A stretch of 64,000 nt of DNA from the NCBI GenBank assembly GCA_947453945.1, contig CANGJB010000004.1, forward strand, positions 1 through 64,000, given 5' to 3'. Position numbers and translations under genes: made by a program. The first letter of the stretch is position 1; each line of letters opens with the position of its first letter. Source of the DNA: Sphingomonadaceae bacterium. Its GTDB lineage: Bacteria; Pseudomonadota; Alphaproteobacteria; Sphingomonadales; Sphingomonadaceae. Shown one piece after another: positions 17,281-33,350 of the stretch. The notes below the pieces were generated by a model, which was not told where the DNA came from, ran no database searches, and was given only the letters and a program-made list of their open reading frames with translations.

Positions 17281-18218
17281 CACCAATGGCCGCCGAGGCC
17301 GCCGGCAGCTGCCAGCATGCCCAGGACGTAGAGGCTGACGCCTGTCGCGCCATACCATGGGGCGCGTGCGGCAGGGTCTGCCAGCAGGCGCGGCATCAGC
17401 GCAAACTGCGCAGCAAGCACCAGCGCGACGATGCCCGCCGAGAGCATGAGGCCCTGCTGCACCAGATAGGCCGCGGCGATCACTTGCGCGAGCGCCATGA
17501 CACCGCAGGCGAGGAGCGCGGCATTCCGCACGCCGAGCGTCACGGGAAGCGAGCGCACGCCGGTCTGCTTGTCGCCCTCCACAGCCTTGAAATCATTGAG
17601 AGTCATGATGCCGTGCGCGCCGAGGCTGTAGAGCACGAGCACGATCAGCACCGGGGTGCGCGGCAGGGTGCTGGTCATCACGGCAGCGCCGGTGAACCAG
17701 CTGAGCCCTTCGTAAGTCAGCCCGACGAGCGCGGGGCCCCACCAGCCGCTCGCCTTCAGGCGGAAGGGCGGCGCGCTATAGGCCCAGGCCGCGGCGAGGC
17801 CGACTGCAGTTGCCACCATGACCCAGACGCCGAGGGCGGCGCCCACCGCGAAGGAAAGGACAGACCCGGCACAAGCGATCCACAGGCCCCAGCGGCCGGG
17901 AATGCGGCCCGACGGGATCGGGCGGTTCGGCTCATTGATGGCATCGACATGGCGATCGAACCAGTCGTTGATGGCCTGGCTGTTGCCGCAAACGAGCGGC
18001 CCGGCGAGCAGGCCGCCCATGACAATCGCGATCCAGTGGCCGTAGGCGGGCTGGCCTGATGAGACCACCCCGCACATGAACGCCCAGATCGGCGGGAACC
18101 AGGTGATCGGTTTGAGCAGCTCCAGCACGTCGCGCAAAGCGGGGCGCCGGATGTCCTTGGGGGGAGCCGGATTGACTTTCGAGGCCAAGGGCCGGGCCGA
18201 AGTTGCTGGCTGCGTCAT
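17280..18218 (-). CDS. bchG: Bacteriochlorophyll a synthase (geranylgeranyl transferase)
   Basis: A 312-residue UbiA-family membrane prenyltransferase that esterifies bacteriochlorophyllide a with geranylgeranyl diphosphate. The first Asp-rich motif is NDWFDRHVDAINEPNRPIPSG (split here at its key Asp residues) near residue 85, and the second is NDFKAVEGDKQTG near 205. ELLKPITWFPPIWAFMCGVVSSG is the chlorophyll-synthase hallmark. No Shine-Dalgarno sequence precedes the ATG; a -35 (TTGACA) and a weak -10 (TACCTT) on this strand predict a transcript starting on the A of the ATG. A PpsR operator overlaps the -35. Confidence 0.95.
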   Translation of the reverse strand: MTQPATSARPLASKVNPAPPKDIRRPALRDVLELLKPITWFPPIWAFMCGVVSSGQPAYGHWIAIVMGGLLAGPLVCGNSQAINDWFDRHVDAINEPNRPIPSGRIPGRWGLWIACAGSVLSFAVGAALGVWVMVATAVGLAAAWAYSAPPFRLKASGWWGPALVGLTYEGLSWFTGAAVMTSTLPRTPVLIVLVLYSLGAHGIMTLNDFKAVEGDKQTGVRSLPVTLGVRNAALLACGVMALAQVIAAAYLVQQGLMLSAGIVALVLAAQFALMPRLLADPAARAPWYGATGVSLYVLGMLAAAGGLGGHW

Positions 18219-18224
18219 ACCAGG

Positions 18225-18265
18225 AAGGTATGGTTGACACCTACAAGTGTCAATTGATTCTTACA
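18225..18265 (-). promoter_or_regulatory. bchG promoter with PpsR operator
   Basis: An exact TGT-N12-ACA at 18248-18265. Read on the minus strand, its distal half contains TTGACA (18253-18248); 17 bases further lies TACCTT (18230-18225), a weak -10. A palindrome TTGACAC-N6-GTGTCAA overlaps it (about 18234-18253). The operator sits between ppsR and bchG, so the repressor can control genes downstream of its own without shutting off ppsR itself. Confidence 0.7.
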
Positions 18266-18280
18266 CTTGCGTGTGTACCG

Positions 18281-19702
18281 CTATTCGCTTTCGCCCACCA
18301 AGTTGCCAAGCCCGTAGCGGTGCAGCTTGGAATAGAGGCTCTGACGGCTGAGGCCGAGAATTTCCGCGGCTGAAGCGCGGTTGTCGGACGTATAGGCCAG
18401 CGCCGCCTCAATGCAGAGGCGCTCAATCAAATCGGTGCTCTCGCGCACGATTTCCTTGAGCGAGGCCCGGCCGACGAGCTCGGTCAGCTGCTCGACAGAG
18501 CGGGGCAGATCGAGCGGCGTTGGCGGAAGATCGCGAAGGCGGCGGCCGATCTCGCGGATGGCGAAACCGTAGCACGGCGAATCGCCCGATGTGCGCACCG
18601 CCGAAAGCTCGACGGGTTCCTCGATGTCTGAATCGCGGGCACGGACCACGGTGCTGACGTTGCGGGCCAAGCCGTATTTGGTGAGCTGGCCTTCGATAAG
18701 ATCGAGATCGATCCCTGGACGACCAACGAATTCACCAAGCGCGCGGCCGCGAATCTGGTCGAGCGAGGCAGCGCGCGCCAGTTCGAGGAAAGCGATGTTG
18801 GCCGCGATGATCCGCATCCGGGCATCGGCCACGACAAAGGCATCGGGCATCCGCTCGACAATATCGAGCAAGGTGGCTGCGCCTTCGGTTGTGCGCGTGC
18901 TGGCAGAACTGAGCCGGACCAGCAGATAGCGCCCGCCCAGCTGCCGAAAGCCCGTGGCCGAAATCGTCAGGACTTGCCGGGCGCGCTCGAGCTCGACCGT
19001 GAGCGGCGAGACTTCCGAGGTTGTCAGCACTGCGCCGAGATAGGCGATAAGGGCATCGCGCGAGCTGCGCGCGACGAGACCGGACAGCTTGGTGCCAACA
19101 AGGCTGCCGGCGCGGGCCTCAAGCATGGTGTGCGCGGCCGGGTTGGCTTCCTGTATGCGCTGGCTATCCGCCTCGACCAGAAGGACCGGCTCGGAGGAGA
19201 GATCGAACAGGAGCCGGTAACGCGTCTCGATCTGGCGCAGGCGCATGTAATCGCGCTCAAGCGACTGCTGTGCCTGCAAGAGGCGCTGCTGCAGCACGAC
19301 GGCGCCGCGCATATCGCGCCCCATGGCGATCAGACGCTCACCGCCGCCGATGCTGATCACAAGATAGCGTACAGGAATGTCGCCGGCGGGGCTGGTGTGG
19401 TTGATCTGGCGCCAGCGATTGCCGGCATCGCCTGGCTCAACCGCCAGCATGTCCTTGACCTTGGCGCGGCTCTCCACCGTGACAGTCGCCTCGAAAGGCT
19501 GGCCGATCCAGCTATCGCAGCCCGGGAAATCCTGCCGATTGGCAGCCACGTCAAGGATCCGGCCCTCGGGATCAAGCGAAAGCGTCACATCGCCCGCAGC
19601 CAGCACGAGGCGCAGGGCATCGGCAGGCGCAATGCCGCCGAATGCCGCATCCGATCGGATATGCGGTGCCTTGTCCGCGAAGGCGCGTTCAGGTTCGACC
19701 AC
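18281..19702 (-). CDS. ppsR: Photosynthesis gene repressor PpsR/CrtJ
   Basis: A 473-residue aerobic repressor of bch, crt and puf genes. It has an N-terminal PAS-like region (about 20-130), a helical linker (QQRLLQAQQSLERDYMRLRQIETRY), two further PAS domains (about 160-265 and 280-385), and a C-terminal Fis-type helix-turn-helix with ASAAEILGLSRQSLYSKLHRYGLG. The Cys in the preceding helix (ERLCIEAAL) matches the redox-active cysteine of CrtJ. The start is GTG 19702, 14 bp after the ppaA stop. Operators of the right consensus are found at crtC/crtF, bchC and bchG. Confidence 0.95.
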   Translation of the reverse strand: MVEPERAFADKAPHIRSDAAFGGIAPADALRLVLAAGDVTLSLDPEGRILDVAANRQDFPGCDSWIGQPFEATVTVESRAKVKDMLAVEPGDAGNRWRQINHTSPAGDIPVRYLVISIGGGERLIAMGRDMRGAVVLQQRLLQAQQSLERDYMRLRQIETRYRLLFDLSSEPVLLVEADSQRIQEANPAAHTMLEARAGSLVGTKLSGLVARSSRDALIAYLGAVLTTSEVSPLTVELERARQVLTISATGFRQLGGRYLLVRLSSASTRTTEGAATLLDIVERMPDAFVVADARMRIIAANIAFLELARAASLDQIRGRALGEFVGRPGIDLDLIEGQLTKYGLARNVSTVVRARDSDIEEPVELSAVRTSGDSPCYGFAIREIGRRLRDLPPTPLDLPRSVEQLTELVGRASLKEIVRESTDLIERLCIEAALAYTSDNRASAAEILGLSRQSLYSKLHRYGLGNLVGESE

Positions 19703-19716
19703 GGTGACGACCGGTC

Positions 19717-20649
19717 CTAGCCGGCGTTCACGGTCCGGTGCGTGGCCGCGCCGACCAGACGGTGGGCGAGAGCAAGCGCTCCGGGTGCATCGGTGGCCGA
19801 GCCATCGGCGCCTGCTTCAAGGGCTATTGCCGGATTGGCATTCACTGCTTGTCCGCCCACCAGGATACTTACGTCTTGGCACATGGACACGCTGCGGATC
19901 GCCTTGATGGTTCTTGCCAGCGATTCGGTAGTGACATCGCAGGATAGGGTCAAGCCAACGAGATCAAAGGATTTGTTGGCAACTTTCGCGATCAACTGGC
20001 GCATATCCGGTGCCACCAGAACCTCGCTGTCCCATGCCGCGCGCACGAAGACTTCGTGTACCATCGTGGCGCCAAAACTGTGCTGTTCACCAGGCATCGG
20101 CGAAAACAGAGCGCGGCGCGGCGCACTGATCGGGCCGGTGATGATCGGGCTGCCCCAGGCGATCTCGCGCATCACTTCCTGCAGGCGCCACAGGCCAATA
20201 GTGACATCAAGGAAGTCGCAGCGATCCTCTTCCCAAAGGTCGCCGAGGCGGCGTGCCGCTGGCGCCAGCAGATCGACAAAAACGGCATCGATGCCAACGC
20301 CGCGCGCGAGGTATTCCTCGACATGAACCAGCAGCTCGTCTGCCTGGAGCGTGATTGGCAGCGACGAGAACCGCGCAACATCATCGGCCGTGATCAGCAC
20401 ACCGCCGTCCGCTGCAACACGGGAAGGCCGCATGCGATGCGCAACTAGAAGCTGGGGAATGATTTCGCCTTCGATCAGCGTGCTGATCGCCGAGTTGGGC
20501 CCGCCGCGCTGACGCCTGGCGCCGCCGCCCCGGCCCGCGCTTGCGCCTTTGCGCCTGCTGCCGACGGGTACGCCTGTATGATCGTCATGCGAGCTCGATG
20601 GCTCCGCTTTGCGGGGCCCCTGCCCACTCGTGTCTACTGCGAAATCCAT
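19717..20649 (-). CDS. ppaA: PpaA/AerR, B12-binding antirepressor of PpsR
   Basis: A 310-residue regulator with a four-helix domain (about residues 85-165, with the RRLGDLWEEDRCDFLDVTIG motif of B12-dependent sensors) followed by a cobalamin-binding Rossmann domain. The GEQHSFG motif carries His190, the expected lower Co ligand. AerR binds hydroxocobalamin/adenosylcobalamin in the light and relieves PpsR repression. The start at 20649 has a GGGAGAG site; in-frame ATGs at 20679 and 20709 give longer forms. The first 50 residues hold a very basic Gly/Arg run. It precedes ppsR in the same operon. Confidence 0.9.
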   Translation of the reverse strand: MDFAVDTSGQGPRKAEPSSSHDDHTGVPVGSRRKGASAGRGGGARRQRGGPNSAISTLIEGEIIPQLLVAHRMRPSRVAADGGVLITADDVARFSSLPITLQADELLVHVEEYLARGVGIDAVFVDLLAPAARRLGDLWEEDRCDFLDVTIGLWRLQEVMREIAWGSPIITGPISAPRRALFSPMPGEQHSFGATMVHEVFVRAAWDSEVLVAPDMRQLIAKVANKSFDLVGLTLSCDVTTESLARTIKAIRSVSMCQDVSILVGGQAVNANPAIALEAGADGSATDAPGALALAHRLVGAATHRTVNAG

Positions 20650-20856
20650 GCCAGACTCTCCCGTCTGCCGCGGCAACATGGCCACGTGGGGATAGTGGTT
20701 AAAGTCCATCCGACTCTGTCCCTGCCGCAAGACCTAATCCCATTCAGGAACCTTGGCAAACCCAATCGTGTCAATTTTTCTTGTCGTCCAATTTTATTGA
20801 CAGTCCGTTCAAACGAGTCGTAAGTTGCCAACTGCGAAGAGGATGGGACGCAACAA
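20650..20856. promoter_or_regulatory. Divergent ppaA / bchF regulatory region
   Basis: About 207 bp with an AT-rich core. TTGACA occurs on both strands facing outward: minus strand at 20774-20769 and plus strand at 20797-20802, separated by 22 bp. The plus-strand hexamer is a candidate bchF -35, though the -10 (TAAGTT near 20821) is weak. TGT and ACA half-sites are present but the spacing (TGT-N15-ACA) does not match the PpsR consensus, so control by PpsR here is only possible. Confidence 0.45.
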
Positions 20857-22712
<1,856 letters not shown>

Positions 22713-22716
22713 GCCC

Positions 22717-24313
22717 ATGCAACTCGCCGTCTGGACCTATGAAGGACCGCCGCATGTCGGCGCCATGCGGGTCGCGACAGCGATGCGCGGCGTGCACTAC
22801 CTGCTGCATGCGCCGCAGGGCGATACTTACGCCGACTTGCTGTTCACGATGATCGAGCGTCGCAGCGCCCGCCCGCCAGTGACGTACACCACGTTCCAGG
22901 CGCGCGATCTGGGCAAGGATACCGCCAGCCTGTTTCAGGATTCGGCGCGCGACGCGGTCGAGCGGTACAAGCCCGAGGCGCTGCTGGTTGGCGCATCGTG
23001 CACGGCCGAACTGATCCAGGACGATCCGGCCGGCCTTGCTGACAACATGAACCTCCCTTGCCCGGTGATCCCGCTTGAGCTGCCCAGCTACCAGCGCAAG
23101 GAAAACTGGGGCGCGTCCGAAACCTTCTACCAGATCGTGCGCCACCTTGCGGATACCTCGGTGCGCCCCGCACCGCGCGAAGGTCGCCGTCCCTGCGTCA
23201 ATCTGCTCGGCCCCGCAGCGCTTGGCTTCCGCCACCGCGATGACATTCGCGAGGTGCGCCGTATTCTCGATCTGCTGGGCGTCGACGTCCATCTCGTCGC
23301 GCCGCTGGGCGCCTCGCCCGCCGATATCCGCACCATCGGCGCTGCCGATTTCAACATCGTGCTCTATCCCGAGATCGGCGACGAGGCAGCGCGCTGGCTC
23401 GACAAGACCTTTGCCCAGCCGATGATCCGCACCGTGCCGATCGGCGTTGGCGCGACGCGCGCCTTCATCAACGAAGTCGCCGCACTGGCGGGGGTCGATC
23501 CGGCCCTTGCGCTTGATGATCCTTCCTCGCGCATGCCGTGGTGGAGCCGCTCGGTCGACTCGACGTACCTGACGGGCAAGCGCGTGTTCGTGTTTGGCGA
23601 TGCCACCCACGCCATTGCTGCCGCCCGCATCGCCCACGAGGAGCTTGGCTTCACCGTCTGCGGCATCGGTTGCTACAACCGCGAATTCGCCCGCGAAATG
23701 CGCATCGCCGCCAAGGAATACGGGCTTGAGCCGCTGATCACCGACGATCACCTGACCGTCGAGGAAGCAATTGCCGCCGCCGTACCCGAACTCGTGCTGG
23801 GCACGCAGATGGAGCGGCATATCGCCAAGCGCCTCGGCGTTCCCTGCGCCGTGATTTCCGCGCCGGTCCACGTCCAGGACTTCCCGGCGCGCTTCAGCCC
23901 GCAGATGGGCTTCGAAGGCGCGAACGTGATCTTCGACACCTGGGTCCACCCGCTCGTCATGGGGCTGGAAGAGCACCTGCTCACCATGTTCCGCGACGAC
24001 TTCGAATTCAGCGACGCGGCGGGCCCCTCGCATCTTCATGGTTCGGCCCCGGCACATGCAACGTCGCATGTTCCGTCTCAGGCCAAGCCTGAACTGGTGC
24101 TCGCACCCGCGGGCGATATTCTCATCAAGGAAGAAGCCGCGCTCGTTGCTGCTTCGGACGGCTCGGTCGGCTGGACCGACGACGCCGAGCGCGAACTGCG
24201 CAAGATTCCGTTCTTCGTCCGCGGCAAAGCCAAGCGCAACACCGAGAAGTACGCGAATGAAATGGGCCTGCCGGCTATCACGCTCGACACGCTCTACGAG
24301 GCAAAAGCCCATT

Positions 24314-24324
<11 letters not shown>
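22717..24324 (+). CDS. bchB: Light-independent protochlorophyllide reductase subunit B
   Basis: A 535-residue NifK-like partner of BchN. Asp36 (PQGDTYAD) is the known unusual aspartate ligand of the NB-cluster and is present. The [15 protein letters not shown] segment follows in the middle. The small C-terminal domain begins at [21 protein letters not shown]. Between about residues 440 and 470 a His/Ser/Ala-rich linker joins it to the core. It overlaps bchH by 11 bp. Confidence 0.97.
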
Positions 24325-29665
<5,341 letters not shown>

Positions 29666-29669
<4 letters not shown>

Positions 29670-31108
29670 CCGGAACGCCCGCCATGTCGGACACTATCCC
29701 GCAGACCCGCCTTTCGCGGGTGGCGGGCCAGTGGACGCGCGTGGCGATGACTTGGCTGCCCTTTGCTGATGCAGCCAGCGCCGAATTGCCGCTTTCCCGC
29801 CTGCTGCGCCTCGCGCTGTTTCAGGTGAGCGTCGGCATGGCGACGGTTCTCCTCAACGGCACGCTCAACCGCGTGATGATCGTCGAACTGCACACCCCGG
29901 CCTGGCTGGTTTCGCTGCTGATCGCGATGCCGCTGCTCTTCGCGCCGCTTCGTGCGCTGATCGGCCACAAGTCCGATACGCACCGCTCGGTGCTCGGCTG
30001 GCGGCGCGTGCCCTATATCTGGTTCGGCACGCTCATGCAGTGGGGCGGACTGGCGATCATGCCGTTCGGGCTGCTGCTGATGAGCGAGACGCGCACATTT
30101 TACGCTGGCCTCGGCGGCGGCGCGCTGGCTTTCCTGCTGACCGGCGCCGGGCTCCACGTGACCCAGACCGCCGGCCTTGCGCTCGCCACCGATCTCGCAC
30201 GGGCCGACAAGCGGCCACGCGCAGTGGCGCTGCTCTATGTCATGCTGCTGGTCGGCATGATGGTCTCCGCTTTCGTGATCGGCGCACTGCTCGTGCCCTT
30301 CAGCCCCACCCGGCTGGTGCAGGTCATTCAGGGTGCGGCCGTCGTCACACTGGTGCTCAACGTCGCGGCGCTGTGGAAGCAGGAAGGCCGCAACCCCGGC
30401 GCGACCGCCAAGGGCCGCGAGACGCCAGAATTCGCTGATGTGTGGCGCGATTTCGTGGCTGAGCCCAACACCGTTCGCCTGCTCTGCGCCATCGGCCTCG
30501 GCGCGGCGGCTTTCGCCATGCAGGATGCACTGCTCGAACCCTACGGCGCCGAACTGCTCGGCCTGACGGTTGGCCAGACGACCATGCTGACCGGCTCGTG
30601 GGCCATGGGTGCGATTTTCGGCTTCTCGCTCGCTACCCGAGTGCTTGAACGCGGCTTCGATCCGCTGCGGCTTGCCGGATGCGGCATGGTTGCCGGAATC
30701 TGCGCCTTCATTCTCGTGCTGCTGGCCGCGCCGCTGGCCGCGCCGTTCCTGCTCGCCATCGGCGCAGGCTCGATCGGCTTCGGCATCGGCCTGTTTTCAG
30801 TGGGCACCCTGATCGCGGCGATGTCGCTTGCCGAACGCCGCGATTCCGGCGTGGCGCTGGGCGCGTGGGGAGCCGTGCAGGCAACGGCTGCCGGCAGCGC
30901 GCTCGCCGTGGGCGGCGTGATCCGCGACACGGTTTCGTGGCTCAGCGGCACGGGCGGACGCGCGGCGGGCTATGCCACGGTCTACAGCCTTGAAGTCCTG
31001 ATGCTGATTGGCGCGCTGATCGTTCTCGGTCCGCTTGCCGGCAAACGCATCGGCATCGCCGGCGATCTGCCGGGCGGCCAGATGGTTTTGCCTGAGTTTC
31101 CGACGTGA
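29666..31108 (+). CDS. lhaA: LH1 assembly protein LhaA (BCD family MFS transporter)
   Basis: A 480-residue, 12-helix BCD-family protein needed for efficient assembly of LH1 around the reaction centre, probably by delivering bacteriochlorophyll. Signatures: LLRLALFQVSVGMATVLLNGTLNRVMIVEL, APLRALIGHKSDTHRSVLGWRRVPYIW and AMQDALLEPYGAELLGL. It lies between bchM and puhA, the conserved place. The ATG at 29666 overlaps the bchM stop; the reading frame is open far upstream across bchM, but this is GC-driven. Confidence 0.95.
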
Positions 31109-31181
31109 GTGTGATTTCAAAAGTGATTGCGATGGTGGGAATTGCGGCCTCCGGGGCCCTGATCCGGGAAAGGAACGTTCG

Positions 31182-31958
31182 ATGAAAAGCGCATTTGTAG
31201 TTGGCTCGATTGACGTGGCGGAGCTCGCGCTCTGGGCGTTCTTCCTCTTCTTCGTCTCCCTGATCTTCTGGCTGCGGCGCGAAGACCGGCGCGAGGGCTA
31301 TCCCCTCGAAGACGAAATCAACGGGTTTATCGAAACCGTCGGCGGCCCGCTTTCAACCGCGCTGCCCAAGACCTTCCACCTGCCGTTCGACCGCGGCACT
31401 GTGGTCGCTCCGGTGGGCCGGGCTGAAGGGCGCGAGCCGGTGGATATCGCCGCAAAGCGTTTCGAGAACTTCCCCGGCGCGCCTTATGTGCCGACCGGCA
31501 ATCCGCTGGCCGACGGCGTGGGCCCTGCATCCTATGCCAATCGCGCCAAGTGGCCCGATCAGGATGCGCATGGCCGCGCCCGCATCGTGCCGATTTCGAC
31601 CGAGGGCCATATCTCGGTGTGGAGCGGCAACCGCGATCCGCGCGGCATGCAGGTCATCGCCGCTGACGGCAAGATTGCCGGCACCGTGACCGATATCTGG
31701 ATCGACCGCGCCGAGCACCAGGTCCGCTATCTCTCGGTCCAGACCACGAGCGGCAAGACCGTGCTCGCCCCGATGGCGATGGCGACGGTTAGTGCCGCGG
31801 GTGTGACCATCGATGCGATCAACGCGGCCGACTATGACGGCGTGCCGCAGCTCGAGAGCGCGACCGAGATCACTCGTTACGAGGAAGAGCGCGTTATCGG
31901 CTACTTCGGCGGCGGCTATCTTTACGCCAACGCTGGTCGTCAGGAGCCGTTCCTGTGA
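31182..31958 (+). CDS. puhA: Photosynthetic reaction centre H subunit
   Basis: A 258-residue protein with one N-terminal membrane helix (about residues 11-30) and a cytoplasmic PRC-barrel domain. Markers: FWLRREDRREGYPLED after the helix, PFDRGTVVAP, and TVTDIWIDRAEHQVRYLSV in the barrel. It caps the L and M subunits and guides protons to QB. The ATG at 31182 has GAAAGGAA ahead. A 73-bp gap from lhaA is the longest in this part of the array and could hold a puhA promoter, though none is clear. The stop overlaps puhB. Confidence 0.97.
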   Translation: MKSAFVVGSIDVAELALWAFFLFFVSLIFWLRREDRREGYPLEDEINGFIETVGGPLSTALPKTFHLPFDRGTVVAPVGRAEGREPVDIAAKRFENFPGAPYVPTGNPLADGVGPASYANRAKWPDQDAHGRARIVPISTEGHISVWSGNRDPRGMQVIAADGKIAGTVTDIWIDRAEHQVRYLSVQTTSGKTVLAPMAMATVSAAGVTIDAINAADYDGVPQLESATEITRYEEERVIGYFGGGYLYANAGRQEPFL

Positions 31959-32584
31959 GGGAACATGATATCGAGCCGATCCGCGGCCTGCCGGGTGATC
32001 TGCCTCCGGGCGAGAAGATCCTCTGGCAGGGTGCGCCGGATGCGCGCACCTTTGCCCGCAGCGCGCTGGCTGCGCGGTGGGTCGGCGGATACTTCACGCT
32101 GCTCGTGGGCTGGGCGCTGGTCAGCGGCACGCTGACGGGCGCGCTGCTCACGGCGGGGCTCGGTCTGCTGGTGATGGGCCTGATCTATGGCTTCGCGCTG
32201 CTTGTGGCGCGCACCACGGTCTACACGATCACCAACCGCCGCGTTGTGCTGCGGGTGGGCGTCGCGCTCAGCAAGTGCATCAATCTGCCCCTGGTCAAGC
32301 TGGGCTCGGCCGACTTGCGCAATCTTGGCACCGGTTTCGGCGACATCGCACTGGTGCCGCAGGGGTCGACCCAGCTGGGTTACGCGATGCTGTGGCCGCA
32401 CGCGCGGCCGTTCCGCCTTGCTGCGCCCCAGCCGATGCTGCGTGCGTTGCCGGACGCGGCCGAAGTGTCGAGCATCCTGGCCAAGGCTGCCGCAGCCCTT
32501 GGCCCGGTGCAGCAGCGCAGTGAAGCCGCATCCACCACGCCGGCGCAGCGGCCGATGATGGGCGCAAGGGAGGTCGCAGCATGA
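31955..32584 (+). CDS. puhB: Photosynthetic complex assembly protein PuhB
   Basis: A 209-residue protein with the N-terminal IRGLPGDLPPGEKILWQGAPD, two or three membrane helices (about 40-85), then a PH-like domain beginning TTVYTITNRRVVLRVGVALSK. PuhB is an assembly factor for the reaction centre. The start is GTG 31955, overlapping the puhA stop (GTGA); no better start exists. It overlaps puhC (ATGA). Confidence 0.94.
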   Translation: MREHDIEPIRGLPGDLPPGEKILWQGAPDARTFARSALAARWVGGYFTLLVGWALVSGTLTGALLTAGLGLLVMGLIYGFALLVARTTVYTITNRRVVLRVGVALSKCINLPLVKLGSADLRNLGTGFGDIALVPQGSTQLGYAMLWPHARPFRLAAPQPMLRALPDAAEVSSILAKAAAALGPVQQRSEAASTTPAQRPMMGAREVAA

Positions 32585-33063
32585 GCCTGGTACACGATCA
32601 CGAGCAGACGATCCCCAAGCATGCCGTCGCTTCGGCGGCCATGCTGGTGGTCACCGCGCTCGCCCTCACCGCGCTGGTCAAGGTCGGGGTCCTCAGCCGC
32701 GAAGCTATCCCCGCCGTGACCCGGGCCGAGGCGCACGTCGCGCCGGCAGTGGTGCGCCAGCTGACCTTCAACGACCGCGCCGACGGCGCTGTTGTGGTGA
32801 ACGACGTCGCCACTGGTGAGACAGTCCGCGTGCTGATCGACGGCGTGCCCGGCAACGGCTTCGTGCGCGGCGTAATGCGCGGCATGGCGCGCGAGCGGCA
32901 TATCCGCGGTGTGGGCATGGCCCCGCCGTTCACGCTAACGCTGTGGAAGAACGGCACGCTCAGCCTCGACGACAAGGCCACCGGCCGTTCGATCGAGCTC
33001 GGCTCGTTCGGGCCGGACAACCGCGCCGCCTTTGCCGCTCTGCTGCCCGGAGGCGCTGCCTGA
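32581..33063 (+). CDS. puhC: Photosynthetic complex assembly protein PuhC
   Basis: A 160-residue protein with one N-terminal membrane anchor (about 14-38) and a periplasmic beta-rich domain (RQLTFNDRADGAVVVNDVATGE, then VRGVMRGMARERHIRGVG). PuhC is needed for optimal RC-LH1 formation in Rhodobacter. The start overlaps the puhB stop; the TGA shares a base with the next ATG. Confidence 0.92.
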   Translation: MSLVHDHEQTIPKHAVASAAMLVVTALALTALVKVGVLSREAIPAVTRAEAHVAPAVVRQLTFNDRADGAVVVNDVATGETVRVLIDGVPGNGFVRGVMRGMARERHIRGVGMAPPFTLTLWKNGTLSLDDKATGRSIELGSFGPDNRAAFAALLPGGAA

Positions 33064-33350
33064 TGTCTGCCGGCCGCTTCGACACCCCCTGCCGCATCGA
33101 GATCGAGCAGACGCCTGAGCACTTCCACGCGCATGTGCGCTTGGCTGGTGACATCGAGCTGCAGCCCGGCGACCGCGTGAAGGTGCACGGCGCGCCGATC
33201 CGGGTTGATTTCGGTCAAAGCATGGCAATCGAGCGAATGGCAACGGTAACGCGGGCGGGTCCGCTTGTGCGGCTCTGGATCAGGATGGCCGCCTATTTCG
33301 ACCTTACCGAACTCTACGAAGTCAGCTTTACGCCCGGGAGAACGTCATGA
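33063..33350 (+). CDS. Small soluble protein in the puhD position, unknown function
   Basis: A 95-residue, probably cytoplasmic beta-rich protein: [25 protein letters not shown] near residue 15, then [21 protein letters not shown] and [14 protein letters not shown] at the end. No characterised family is recognised. It overlaps puhC by one base and acsF by ATGA, so it is made within the same translationally coupled array, and proteins of this kind recur between puhC and acsF in alphaproteobacterial PGCs. A role in reaction-centre assembly or in the AcsF cyclase step is an inference from position. Confidence 0.8.
   Translation: MSAGRFDTPCRIEIEQTPEHFHAHVRLAGDIELQPGDRVKVHGAPIRVDFGQSMAIERMATVTRAGPLVRLWIRMAAYFDLTELYEVSFTPGRTS

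Noticed and set aside
20769..20802. PpsR operator in the ppaA-bchF interval
   Set aside because: The TGT and ACA half-sites are 15 bases apart instead of 12, so the site is not called; only a general regulatory region is listed.
24038..24313. N-terminal extension of bchH into bchB
   Set aside because: The frame is open but the 92 extra residues are the shifted reading of bchB; the ATG at 24314 has a ribosome-binding site and gives the family N-terminus.
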